Made by a program: the position numbers and the translations under genes. Under the pieces are notes generated by a model that was given only the letters and a program-made list of their open reading frames with translations, made no database searches and was not told where the DNA came from. A DNA stretch of 29,393 nt. Source: Planctomycetota bacterium (GTDB lineage: Bacteria; Planctomycetota; MHYJ01; JACQXL01; JACQZI01). Within the stretch, counting starts at the first letter, position 1. Every line of letters begins with the position of its first letter. Below are positions 1 to 14,787 of this stretch, one piece after another. The DNA is taken from NCBI GenBank assembly GCA_016207825.1, contig JACQZI010000001.1, positions 1 through 29,393 of the forward strand, written 5' to 3'.

Positions 1-7705
<7,705 letters not shown>

Positions 7706-7734
7706 TTCCTGTCTCCATCTGTGTAATCTGTGGC

Positions 7735-7950
7735 TTATCCCGCTATTGCTAATACCTTTCTAAAATCCTTATCCAGATGCTCCAGCAAACGCTGGATGGC
7801 ATCTACCTCTTCCTCCTTGAAATACCTTGCCCCGCATGCCTGGCAGCCAAACGCCGGCACCCCTTCCAGGGATAACTGGTATCCATAACGGTTAATGGTA
7901 TACCTGGACTTAATTTCCGCTATTTCGTGCCCGCAATTTGCGCATTTCAT
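7735..7950 (-). CDS. YgiT-type zinc-finger protein (MqsA N-terminal-like), no partner toxin
   Basis: A 71-residue protein with CANC at residues 3-6 and CQAC at 36-39, the two CxxC pairs expected to bind one zinc ion as in the N-terminal domain of MqsA/YgiT antitoxins. The length equals the usual stand-alone YgiT-type proteins; the DNA-binding HTH half of MqsA is absent. The start is supported by an AGGAGGG ribosome site 7 nt upstream (7958-7964). Its stop is only 29 bp before the giant surface-protein ATG, so the two are probably co-transcribed from the sigma-54 promoter at 7983-7999. Relatives usually sit beside a small RelE/DUF4258-type toxin; none is visible here. Function is unknown: an antitoxin remnant, or a small regulator of the downstream gene. 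Confidence 0.8.
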   Translation of the reverse strand: MKCANCGHEIAEIKSRYTINRYGYQLSLEGVPAFGCQACGARYFKEEEVDAIQRLLEHLDKDFRKVLAIAG

Positions 7951-7982
7951 GTTTCTACCCTCCTTTCACACCTATAAACAAT

Positions 7983-7999
7983 AGCAAATACCGTGCCAA
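7983..7999 (-). promoter_or_regulatory. Sigma-54 (-24/-12) promoter for the zinc-finger / giant-protein operon
   Basis: The minus strand reads TTGGCACGGTATTTGCT, an exact match to the YTGGCACGN4TTGCW consensus: GG at 7996-7997 and GC at 7984-7985 are separated by exactly 10 nt. Transcription should start near 7973, giving a leader of about 22 nt that still contains the AGGAGGG ribosome site. This is the only convincing sigma-54 promoter I found between genes in the window. Confidence 0.85.
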
Positions 8000-8015
8000 T
8001 TATTCATACAAGTAA

Positions 8016-8135
8016 CAATTTTCCAATGAACACTAAACAATTATATGCGTAATCAACTCAAACCTTATTTAAATCATTTTCACTCTTGAAAAAATCGCAA
8101 TCCCTTCTCATTGCTCATTGTTCACTGTTCATTCT
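8016..8135. repeat. Inverted pair of heptamer arrays (CAAT/CACT array facing ATTG/ACTG array)
   Basis: On the left, CAAT or CACT recurs at 8016, 8024, 8031 and 8038. On the right, 8108-8135 is four 7-nt units (TCATTGC, TCATTGT, TCACTGT, TCATTCT). The right array reverse-complemented matches the left over about 20 positions with 16 identities, so the two could pair across a loop of some 66 nt. They lie just upstream of the sigma-54 promoter. Confidence 0.65.
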
Positions 8136-8147
8136 ACCCTTATTTCT

Positions 8148-8213
8148 GTTACCCTATAGTAACATTGTATTACCAAGCGGTTAATATCCATAAACCCGTT
8201 ACATAACGGTAAC
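8148..8213. promoter_or_regulatory. Two GTTAC-N6-GTAAC inverted repeats, candidate enhancer sites
   Basis: Identical half-sites with a 6-nt spacer occur at 8148-8163 and 8198-8213, 50 bp apart (about five helical turns). They sit about 175-240 bp upstream of the predicted sigma-54 start site, the usual placing and geometry for binding of an NtrC-family activator. Both copies are followed by A on the right. That they bind the regulator encoded at 22258-23634 is inference. Confidence 0.6.
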
Positions 8214-8214
8214 A

Positions 8215-8530
8215 TTTCAGGTAAATTACGGGAAAAGTCCGGATTTTTCCGTAACTCATAACCATTTGATTTATAAGGAATAATACCTTACGGGGGTACC
8301 TCCCCCCACCCCCCGCCTTACCGTACCAGGAAATAGCCAAGAGAATCCCCCTCCCGTAACCATTCTCCTGCCCCCGCCAAACAGCTCCCATATAGCCATG
8401 TAATAATTACCATATACTTACTAAAAGGTTACGGTATATTCCGCGAAAGATTACCCCGCTATAATTTGGAGGAAGCATCCCCCCTCCCAGAAGATTACAT
8501 CGCTCATCACAAAAGATTACGGTATATTCC
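8215..8530. repeat. Intergenic block of TTACGG/CCGTAA motifs, C-rich tract and a 20-bp direct repeat
   Basis: A TTACGG...CCGTAA hairpin spans about 8227-8264. At 8302-8314 two runs of six C are separated by one A; the minus strand is therefore G6-T-G6 followed by AGGTA, resembling the G-rich tract at 14405-14438. A 20-bp sequence, AAAAGGTTACGGTATATTCC at 8423-8442, recurs at 8511-8530 with one change. I see no credible gene here. Confidence 0.6.
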
Positions 8531-8652
8531 CCAAAAGACTATAGTAGACTCTCACAACGAAATTTCACTTCCCACTACCACCACTTACCGTTTCCCTGCT
8601 AAAAAGCCGATTAAAGACACTAAGAGCCTGTTTCACAACCTTCTTTTTTGTC

Positions 8653-8694
8653 ATTCCTGCGGAAGCCCGCCTGACCGGACGGGCAGGCAGGAAT
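8653..8694. repeat. REP-like palindromic element
   Basis: ATTCCTGC (8653-8660) is the reverse complement of GCAGGAAT (8687-8694), with an inner CCCG/CGGG pairing. It belongs to the widespread GTCATTCCTGCG...GCAGGAATCCAG style of dispersed palindrome. The stretch 8531-8884 holds nothing else I can support. Confidence 0.7.
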
Positions 8695-8884
8695 CCAGGA
8701 TCCCCCGTCTGGACTATAGTGACAGAAGGGGCGTTTATTTGTTATGAAATACGCTCTAAGATTACAAAGAACCTTCATCCCAATCATTGACAACCCGCTT
8801 GGCTAATTTAAAGAACAGATTAAATCATGTATTTTCCTGCAGTGAAACCGGAAGAAAAATTTACACAGAAATTAAATATTTCAC

Positions 8885-8913
8885 TTGACATTACACTCTT
8901 TTTAGGATAAATT
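8885..8913 (+). promoter_or_regulatory. Sigma-70-type promoter for the plus-strand pilin operon
   Basis: TTGACA at 8885-8890, 17 nt, then TAAATT at 8908-8913 (four of six matches to TATAAT). The start would lie near 8920, leaving a leader of about 22 nt before the ATG at 8943. Confidence 0.6.
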
Positions 8914-8942
8914 ATTGTCAGGCTGAAAAGAAACGATGCGCT

Positions 8943-9347
8943 ATGAATAGCTACGACTTAAACGAAAAGAATTTAAACGGGTTCACTTTAGTAGAACTCG
9001 TTTTAGCCATTGTGATTTTAACCATAGGCATCATGGCTCTCATGACAAACATCATGCCGGCGATGAAGTTGGAAGAAACCTCGCGGAGCTTTGACATTGC
9101 CAAATCTGCGGCAACCGATAAGCTGGAAGAAATCGCCGGATATGATTTTGACAGCATCTGCACCGTATATAGCGGCACCAATTTTGCGGCAAGCGAACTG
9201 GGCGATAACGCCGGTTATATCAGTATAGATAACTCCAATACGGAACTGCTCGATATAACCGTAACTATCAGCTGGTGGAGCGGGGCTTTTCCGAATACAC
9301 CCTTAAGCTTACAGATGAAAACAATGCTCACGAGGTCAGACCAATGA
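8943..9347 (+). CDS. Type IV prepilin-like minor pilin (PilV/GspI-like)
   Basis: 134 residues with a 13-residue polar leader ending in glycine and the prepilin peptidase/N-methylation motif GFTLVEL (G13 at -1, F14 at +1, E18 at +5), followed by a hydrophobic helix to about residue 37. The short ectodomain fits a PilV/GspI-type minor pilin that helps prime pilus or pseudopilus assembly in the inner membrane. There is no good Shine-Dalgarno before this ATG, although a sigma-70 promoter lies just upstream. It is the first gene of an operon whose next gene overlaps it by four bases (ATGA). The family assignment is firm; the exact subtype is inferred from size and order. Confidence 0.85.
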   Translation: MNSYDLNEKNLNGFTLVELVLAIVILTIGIMALMTNIMPAMKLEETSRSFDIAKSAATDKLEEIAGYDFDSICTVYSGTNFAASELGDNAGYISIDNSNTELLDITVTISWWSGAFPNTPLSLQMKTMLTRSDQ

Positions 9348-10060
9348 TTAAGAGTAAAACAAAATGCCGGGGGTTCACTTTGACGGAGTTGATCATCACC
9401 ATGGTAATATTGGCCATTGTTTTAACTACGGTATTAACCATGCTTTTCCAAAGCCAGGAAAGTTTCGATTTTGCCAGCGCTAAGTCGTCTCTGGAAACAC
9501 GCTCATCATTACTGATTGACCGGCTGACCCAGCACCTGCCGGAATGTAAAATAGTTTCAGCACCGGTTACCGGCACCCACCACGGTTCCATTACCATCCA
9601 GATACCTGTCTTGGTAACCGGCACTTACTGGTCTGCGGATGGCGCCTCCATTAACTGGGGAGCTAATAACCAACCGGGATGGACGATAACATACCAGTAT
9701 GTCGTTTCAAACACTCTTGTTGAAGCTACAACCGGCTTTGATTATAATGGTGATGGCGACCTCGGAGAAACCTACGACTCCGGCGAAATCCAGATGGTCT
9801 TTAAGGATTCAGGCGGCACCGTGCAAGGCACTCACCCCATAGGCGCGGATATCGTCACGGTTCATACTGATTGGGAAAACGATTTAGACGGCAACGGCGC
9901 GCTTGACCCTATATTTTACCGTGTCGACCAATCAGGGAATGAAAACACGATTAACGGAAACAGGATTATCGTTAATTTCTATATGATTGCCATAGACGGA
10001 AAAGGACGTGTCATATTCATGAATAAAAAAGAATCCAGAACTTTGAGGAATCCGCAATGA
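9344..10060 (+). CDS. Type IV prepilin-like minor pilin (PilW/GspJ-like) with calcium-type loops
   Basis: 238 residues. I place the start at the ATG that overlaps the previous stop (ATGA), with GAGG 8 nt upstream; a longer frame beginning at 9275 lacks support. The leader is 10 residues, then GFTLTEL with E at +5 and a hydrophobic helix. The ectodomain contains two acidic loops of the DxNxDGD type (DYNGDGDLGE and DLDGNGALD) that could bind calcium, as pseudopilins and some pilus-tip proteins do. Ends by a four-base overlap with the next gene, which implies translational coupling. Position in the operon and size suggest a PilW/GspJ-like component. Confidence 0.85.
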   Translation: MIKSKTKCRGFTLTELIITMVILAIVLTTVLTMLFQSQESFDFASAKSSLETRSSLLIDRLTQHLPECKIVSAPVTGTHHGSITIQIPVLVTGTYWSADGASINWGANNQPGWTITYQYVVSNTLVEATTGFDYNGDGDLGETYDSGEIQMVFKDSGGTVQGTHPIGADIVTVHTDWENDLDGNGALDPIFYRVDQSGNENTINGNRIIVNFYMIAIDGKGRVIFMNKKESRTLRNPQ

Positions 10061-11385
10061 CGAAAAAAACTACTGGTTCGGCGTTATTCACCTCTTTGGT
10101 TGTTATTATCCTTGTTCTAGGCTTGGTTCTTGCATATATCGGGATGGCGGTCTCCCAAAACAAGCAATCCCTGCAAAGCGCCCAGTTTAATAATGTAAAA
10201 CAAATAGCCAATGCCGGCCTGGAAATGGCACGCTTGGTGCTCCTTGCCGGACATACCAATAAATGGGATGATGAACTAACCGCCAGCCGTAATAATGAGC
10301 TATCATATAATCCAAACGATACGCCGATTAACGCCGGCACAAACCCTGCCATGTTCCAATGGGCGCGTGATATCAACTATAACGACGGCCGTTACTGGGT
10401 TATTATTTACGATAATAACGACGGCGACGGTAATCTGCTTGCCGATAAGGACGATAAGGTAAATATCAAGGTAAGGGGTTTTATTCCGAATTCTATCATA
10501 AACCCGAACATACCCAACGAAAGCATCATTGTCGCCATGCTGCGCTATAAACCGCCTCTTTACCAGCCGAATGCGGCAATAGTCTCAGGCGGCGACATGA
10601 AAATTAGCGGTAATCCTGAAATATTGGGCGATAATGGAACCGTCATAGTTAACGGCAGTATCGATATCGGCGGCAATGCAATCATAGCCCAGGATGTCTT
10701 AGCAACAGGAAACATCAATATTACCGGCAACCCTTCTATCGGCGGCGACCAGCAGGAATTCGCTCCCCCGCCGGACATCCCCCCGATAACCCCGTCCGAT
10801 TATTATTCATACCGCGATTTCCGCCTTGCTTCAAACGGCAAAGTTTACGACACCTCGGAAACAATGGTTTGGGACACCATGGTTTCGGGTGAATACCAGG
10901 GGTGGCAGTATGATGGCGCGGGCAAATGGACTTTAAACGGTAATTCCGCTTCGAATTATACATATTATATAGAAGGCGATGTAAAGATTTCCGGAAACCC
11001 CGGTTTACCCGGTAATCCCTGGCGGACTACGTTGATTACAACCGGTTATCTTGATATCTCCGGAAGCCCCAAAGTTGCCCCAAATGAAGAAGGAACACTA
11101 TATATTGTCGGGCGAGACGTAAAAATAAGCGGAGCCAATTACCAGCAAACAGAACAGGCACTGATTGCGGCCCATGAACAGGTAAATATCTCCGGCACAT
11201 CCTCTTACCTGGGCTCAATACTTGCGGAAGATGCCGAAGACGTTTGCGACCTGGTTACCACGGCAAGCGAACTCTCCATGGATATAAGCGGAAACCCCTC
11301 TTTAACCTATAACGGCGCTTTAACTACCATACTAAAAGCAGGCGACCCGGTGGTGATAATATTGGGAAGAAAAGACGAGAAGTAA
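10057..11385 (+). CDS. PilX-type minor pilin with beta-helical ectodomain (paralogue A)
   Basis: 442 residues. The N-terminus has a short basic leader, a glycine (G7) and a membrane helix that begins SALFTSLVV, the PilX style in which glutamate at +5 is missing. The following amphipathic stretch is the usual PilX N-terminal domain. An acidic DNNDGDGN loop lies near residue 125. The C-terminal half is built from repeated ISGNP and IGGN strands, suggesting a right-handed beta-helix, as in the DUF7305-type domain that often follows PilX heads. Start: ATGA overlap with the previous gene and GAGGA 7 nt upstream. It is closely related to the next gene, so a tandem duplication is likely. Confidence 0.8.
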   Translation: MTKKTTGSALFTSLVVIILVLGLVLAYIGMAVSQNKQSLQSAQFNNVKQIANAGLEMARLVLLAGHTNKWDDELTASRNNELSYNPNDTPINAGTNPAMFQWARDINYNDGRYWVIIYDNNDGDGNLLADKDDKVNIKVRGFIPNSIINPNIPNESIIVAMLRYKPPLYQPNAAIVSGGDMKISGNPEILGDNGTVIVNGSIDIGGNAIIAQDVLATGNINITGNPSIGGDQQEFAPPPDIPPITPSDYYSYRDFRLASNGKVYDTSETMVWDTMVSGEYQGWQYDGAGKWTLNGNSASNYTYYIEGDVKISGNPGLPGNPWRTTLITTGYLDISGSPKVAPNEEGTLYIVGRDVKISGANYQQTEQALIAAHEQVNISGTSSYLGSILAEDAEDVCDLVTTASELSMDISGNPSLTYNGALTTILKAGDPVVIILGRKDEK

Positions 11386-11398
11386 TATAAGAAACTAA

Positions 11399-11466
11399 CA
11401 CGAATAAGACGAATGGAACGAATAGCACGAATTAAATTTCTTATTCGTGTAATTCGGCTTTATTCG
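11399..11466. repeat. Inverted pair of 9-nt arrays between the two pilX-like genes
   Basis: GAAT occurs at 11402, 11411, 11420 and 11429, exactly every 9 nt; ATTC then occurs at 11443, 11452 and 11462. The outer arms CACGAATAAG (11399-11408) and CTTATTCGTG (11440-11449) are perfect reverse complements. In RNA this forms a hairpin in the 137-nt gap between the paralogues, so it could lower read-through or protect the upstream message. Confidence 0.8.
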
Positions 11467-11522
11467 TAAGATTCCTGTTAAGAAGTTTGATTTATGCAAT
11501 ATGATATAAAAGGGAGGTTGTT

Positions 11523-12872
11523 ATGGTAAACAACGTTTCAGGGAATAGGGTCTCGCCCTGCACCAGAACGGTACAGGGCTCGGCGCTTTTCATCTCTTTA
11601 ATCGTCCTCTTTATGGTCCTGGCAATTTCGGTTACTTATTCGGAACTCACGATTAACCAGAACAAAGCCGTAAACAGCACGATTAATTATGCAACCGCCT
11701 CGGAGACCGTTATGGCCGGTTTTGATATGACGAGAGTAGTTTTATCAACCGGACATGGCAACGGATGGGATGATGAACTAACCGCCAGCTATAATAACCT
11801 TGCTACTTATTCTGAAGGTGATGCCCCGCTGATGGTTGGGACATCTACCGCCGGATTCCAGTGGGCGCGTAAAATAGCCTACGAAGACGGCTGGTTCATC
11901 ACGGAAATAATAGACAATGACGACGGAGACGGCAATATCCTGAATGATTTTGACAGCAAGATAACCATAAAGGTTACTTCAATGCTTCCGGACGGCTCAA
12001 TAAGCGAAGTGCAGTCACTCGTGCGTTACCTCCCGCCGGTTTACGAACCGGATACGGCTATCGTAACCAACGGCACTCTCCAGCTTGACGGCAACGCCAC
12101 GATTACCGGAACCAACGGAACCATTTACGCCAATGATGATGTTGAAATAAAAGGCTCTGCCGTGGTTTTGCAGGATGTCTATTCAACCGGGACAGTCACC
12201 GGAGACGAAAAAGTCGGCGGAGAATGTTACGAAGGCGCTGCTCCGACGGACGTCCCAGGAATCACACCATCTGACTATGCCAACCTCAAAGATTACCGCA
12301 TGGCAGCCGACGGGAAAATATATACCGCGGCAGGCGGTTTAGTCGGCGACGCTACATCTGGACGGGTTTTGGGATGGGATTTTATCACCGCCGGGGGAAA
12401 GAACGAATGGAAATACAATGATAATATCGTGCATAACGGGACTTTTTACGTTGAAGGCGGAAGGGATGTCGATATCGCCGGTTCACCAGGCAGCATTGGC
12501 GTTCCCTGGCAGTTAACGCTCCTGGCAACCGGTAATGTAAAAATAACCGGCTCTCCTGTAATGATGCCGGATGAAACCGGTGTCTGCATCATGGCAGGCA
12601 AAGATATATCCTGTGCCGGCAATCTTACGGTCCTTAACGGTGTGGTCGGATGCCACGAGCAGATGGAAATATCCGGTTCAGTCAATATCCAGGGAAACCT
12701 GGTCATCGAAGACGCCATCGATTCCGCCGGCAGCCTGGTAACGCTTAAACCGAATGCATTTGACGTAGCCATCGGCGGCTCGGCTACGATTAATTATAAC
12801 GGCGGCTTGACAACCTTCCTGGAAGCCGGCGACCCGTGCCTGAGAATAATGGGGTTAAAAATAATAAGATGA
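11523..12872 (+). CDS. PilX-type minor pilin with beta-helical ectodomain (paralogue B)
   Basis: 449 residues, paralogous to the previous gene along its length: both share GH-N-WDDELTAS after the membrane helix, the acidic DNDDGDGN loop, the YxPDTAIV / YQPNAAIV junction, the SG/GSP beta-helical strands and a closing YNG-LTT-LEAGDP motif. The leader is longer (19 residues, ending QG before SALFISLIVL) and includes a cysteine. An AGGGAGG ribosome site lies 5 nt before the ATG. The gene ends with an ATGA overlap with the HEAT gene. Role: most likely a non-core pilin or pilus-tip subunit. What the duplication adds cannot be told from sequence. Confidence 0.8.
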   Translation: MVNNVSGNRVSPCTRTVQGSALFISLIVLFMVLAISVTYSELTINQNKAVNSTINYATASETVMAGFDMTRVVLSTGHGNGWDDELTASYNNLATYSEGDAPLMVGTSTAGFQWARKIAYEDGWFITEIIDNDDGDGNILNDFDSKITIKVTSMLPDGSISEVQSLVRYLPPVYEPDTAIVTNGTLQLDGNATITGTNGTIYANDDVEIKGSAVVLQDVYSTGTVTGDEKVGGECYEGAAPTDVPGITPSDYANLKDYRMAADGKIYTAAGGLVGDATSGRVLGWDFITAGGKNEWKYNDNIVHNGTFYVEGGRDVDIAGSPGSIGVPWQLTLLATGNVKITGSPVMMPDETGVCIMAGKDISCAGNLTVLNGVVGCHEQMEISGSVNIQGNLVIEDAIDSAGSLVTLKPNAFDVAIGGSATINYNGGLTTFLEAGDPCLRIMGLKIIR

Positions 12873-14293
12873 ATATGAAATTAAAGTTATTAGTTATTAG
12901 TTGTTTGTTGTTAGTAGTGCTGTTTGTAGTTACATCTATTTTCCCGTTATCCGCAGATACAGTGGTTCTAAAAAACGGCTCAACACTGGAGGGAATAGTC
13001 GTTTCCGAAGACGACGAATCGATTATCCTTGATGCGGATGACATGAAAATGACCATTAAAAAGAAGGATATTGAATCTATTACCAAATCCGAATATGTTC
13101 CGCCTTCGGAAAGCTACAAACCGCCCCAGGAAAAACCGGACGACTTACAGCATTCATCTGAGGTAACACCGGTAAAACCGATTACACCCACAGACCCAAC
13201 AATATCAACTTCCTCTTCAGATCCCGGCAACATAACTGGTATTGCCTTAAGCGATGACGGTAAAACCCCGGAACAAATAGAGATAAACAATATCCTAAAG
13301 AAACTCGTGGATCCGAACGAAAAAGAGCCCTGGAAAATATCGCCTGAATTAACTGAAAAAGGGAAAAGCGATATTTCCTACCTGATATCATTGATGGTTT
13401 CCCCTTCAAATAACGTCAATATTCGGCGTTGGATTATTTACGCCCTGGGACAAATCATGAGCTCCAGCGACCCCGAAAGCAGCGTCGGGGAAAAAACCGC
13501 CACTGCGCTTAAAGGGGTATTATCAGACCCTGATGAGATAATCCGTTCTGCGACAGTGGAAGCACTGGGACATTTCAAGCCGCCCGAAAAGCTCTCTCAT
13601 TTAAAAGAGGAGAAAGACACTTTGGGTCAGCTTAAAAGCCTGATGAAATCCATCATGGAAACCGACACTTCAGTTTCCGTCCGTTTCCAGGCGATTAATA
13701 ACATTGCCGCCTGGTATGATTTTTCCGCTGTCCCTTCTTTAATTAAAGCGCTTGCCAGCGAGGACGGCACAATCCGTTCCGCCGCTTCAGATGCTCTGGT
13801 AAAATTCATCAATTTGCCCCAGGAAGAGCAACCCAAATATACAAAAATCACTTACGATATAATCCCTATGCTAATTCCTAAATTAAGAGAGAATCAATTG
13901 GTCATCCGTAAGGAAATATTGGCGATTCTGGGCAAAGTAAAAGATAAACGTGCCTTTGACGTCTTAAGACAACTGATTACCGACCAGAATCCGGAAATCA
14001 GGATGCTTGCCGTAGTCGCTTTGGGAAGCATGGTAGATAAAGAAACCGTTGATATCCTGCTTGATATGATGGAATCGGATTCCGACAAAGCAACGCGAAT
14101 ACAAATATTGCAGGTATTACAAACCATCAAGATTGAGGCATCTATTCCGCGCATTATTGAAATCCTTAAAGACCCTGATAAGGAAATCCGCTATTCCGCC
14201 TCGCGGGCATTGCGGCAAATCACCGGGAAGGCATTAGGCGCCACCTATGAATTATGGAAAGACTGGTGGGATAAACTGCAGGGGATTAAGTAA
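12869..14293 (+). CDS. Secreted HEAT-repeat protein with SH3-like N-terminal domain
   Basis: 474 residues. I choose the ATG that overlaps the previous stop; an upstream in-frame ATG at 12836 would bury the signal peptide. Residues 1-29 form a Sec signal peptide with probable cleavage after LSA. Residues 30-75 (VVLKNGSTLEGIVV) look like a small SH3/LSm-like barrel of the kind found in secreted planctomycete proteins. A proline/threonine/serine-rich linker follows to about 130. From about 195 to the end there are at least five HEAT-type helical pairs with the usual IRxxAxxALG pattern, a protein-binding scaffold. As last gene of a minor-pilin operon it may chaperone or anchor the pilins in the periplasm (inference). 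Confidence 0.8.
   Translation: MNMKLKLLVISCLLLVVLFVVTSIFPLSADTVVLKNGSTLEGIVVSEDDESIILDADDMKMTIKKKDIESITKSEYVPPSESYKPPQEKPDDLQHSSEVTPVKPITPTDPTISTSSSDPGNITGIALSDDGKTPEQIEINNILKKLVDPNEKEPWKISPELTEKGKSDISYLISLMVSPSNNVNIRRWIIYALGQIMSSSDPESSVGEKTATALKGVLSDPDEIIRSATVEALGHFKPPEKLSHLKEEKDTLGQLKSLMKSIMETDTSVSVRFQAINNIAAWYDFSAVPSLIKALASEDGTIRSAASDALVKFINLPQEEQPKYTKITYDIIPMLIPKLRENQLVIRKEILAILGKVKDKRAFDVLRQLITDQNPEIRMLAVVALGSMVDKETVDILLDMMESDSDKATRIQILQVLQTIKIEASIPRIIEILKDPDKEIRYSASRALRQITGKALGATYELWKDWWDKLQGIK
12885..12912 (+). repeat. Four heptamers (AGTTATT-type) inside the signal-peptide codons
   Basis: AGTTATT, AGTTATT, AGTTGTT and TGTTGTT follow one another without gaps and encode the hydrophobic core of the HEAT protein's signal peptide. 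The pattern resembles the heptameric STRR elements described in filamentous cyanobacteria. Confidence 0.6.
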
Positions 14294-14787
14294 AGATTAA
14301 CACTCCGCTTGGGAATCCTGACAAATCGGTTTAGGATTTTAGCCCATCAACTAAATATAACATGTTTTCAGCCTGCCAAATAGAATATAAGTTGGTTTTA
14401 GAAAGGGGATGGCCGGGGGGTGGTGGGGGTGGGAGGTATTTCCCCGCACAGGCTAACTTCAAAACCGAGGGATAGCCTTTGGTCTTACTTGACCATCCTT
14501 TTGGTAAAACTAACCCATCATTCAGGCCGCGCCAAAGTCGTCGTCTAACAATACATAGTCTACGATTAAATAATGCGTGTTCGGGTTATGAATTAAACTA
14601 CTCCGGCGGGGTATTTAAACCCACCCGTGTAACCGGTGAGTCTTATGTAACTATTTGGTGAATCATAAATAACCCTTTGATAAAACCCGGCCCTGCCTTT
14701 AGCGAAACATAAGTCTGGAATAAATTAATCAGAGGCATGCGTGTGATTTATCAGGTCCCGGTATGTTTTTATTGCGAGCAATAATTA
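14294..14787. other. Convergent intergenic region with weak terminator and a G-quadruplex-capable tract
   Basis: The two pilin operons converge here. AATCCT (14314-14319) and AGGATT (14333-14338) could pair and are followed by T bases, a weak terminator for the plus operon. At 14405-14433 four G runs (4, 6, 5 and 3 bases) are separated by loops of 6, 4 and 1 nt, which fits the canonical quadruplex pattern. TTATTGCGAGCAATAA at 14769-14784 is a near-perfect palindrome beside the end of the minus operon. I see no convincing gene; a 60-codon frame at 14479-14661 has no pilin or other family features. Confidence 0.5.

Noticed and set aside
8466-8747. 93-codon plus-strand frame in the intergenic region
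   Set aside because: It crosses the REP-like palindrome, has no recognisable domain, and its composition follows the repeats around it.
9275-9343. Longer start for the PilW-like pilin
   Set aside because: The ATG at 9344 gives a normal prepilin leader and an ATGA overlap with the previous gene.
12836-12868. Longer start for the HEAT protein
   Set aside because: It would put 11 polar residues before the signal peptide; the ATG at 12869 overlaps the previous stop.
12902-12904. Cysteine at residue 12 of the HEAT protein as a lipobox
   Set aside because: Too close to the N-terminus, with the hydrophobic segment lying after it; LSA cleavage at 29 is more likely.
14479-14661. 60-codon plus-strand frame between the convergent operons
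   Set aside because: Weak start context and no family resemblance.
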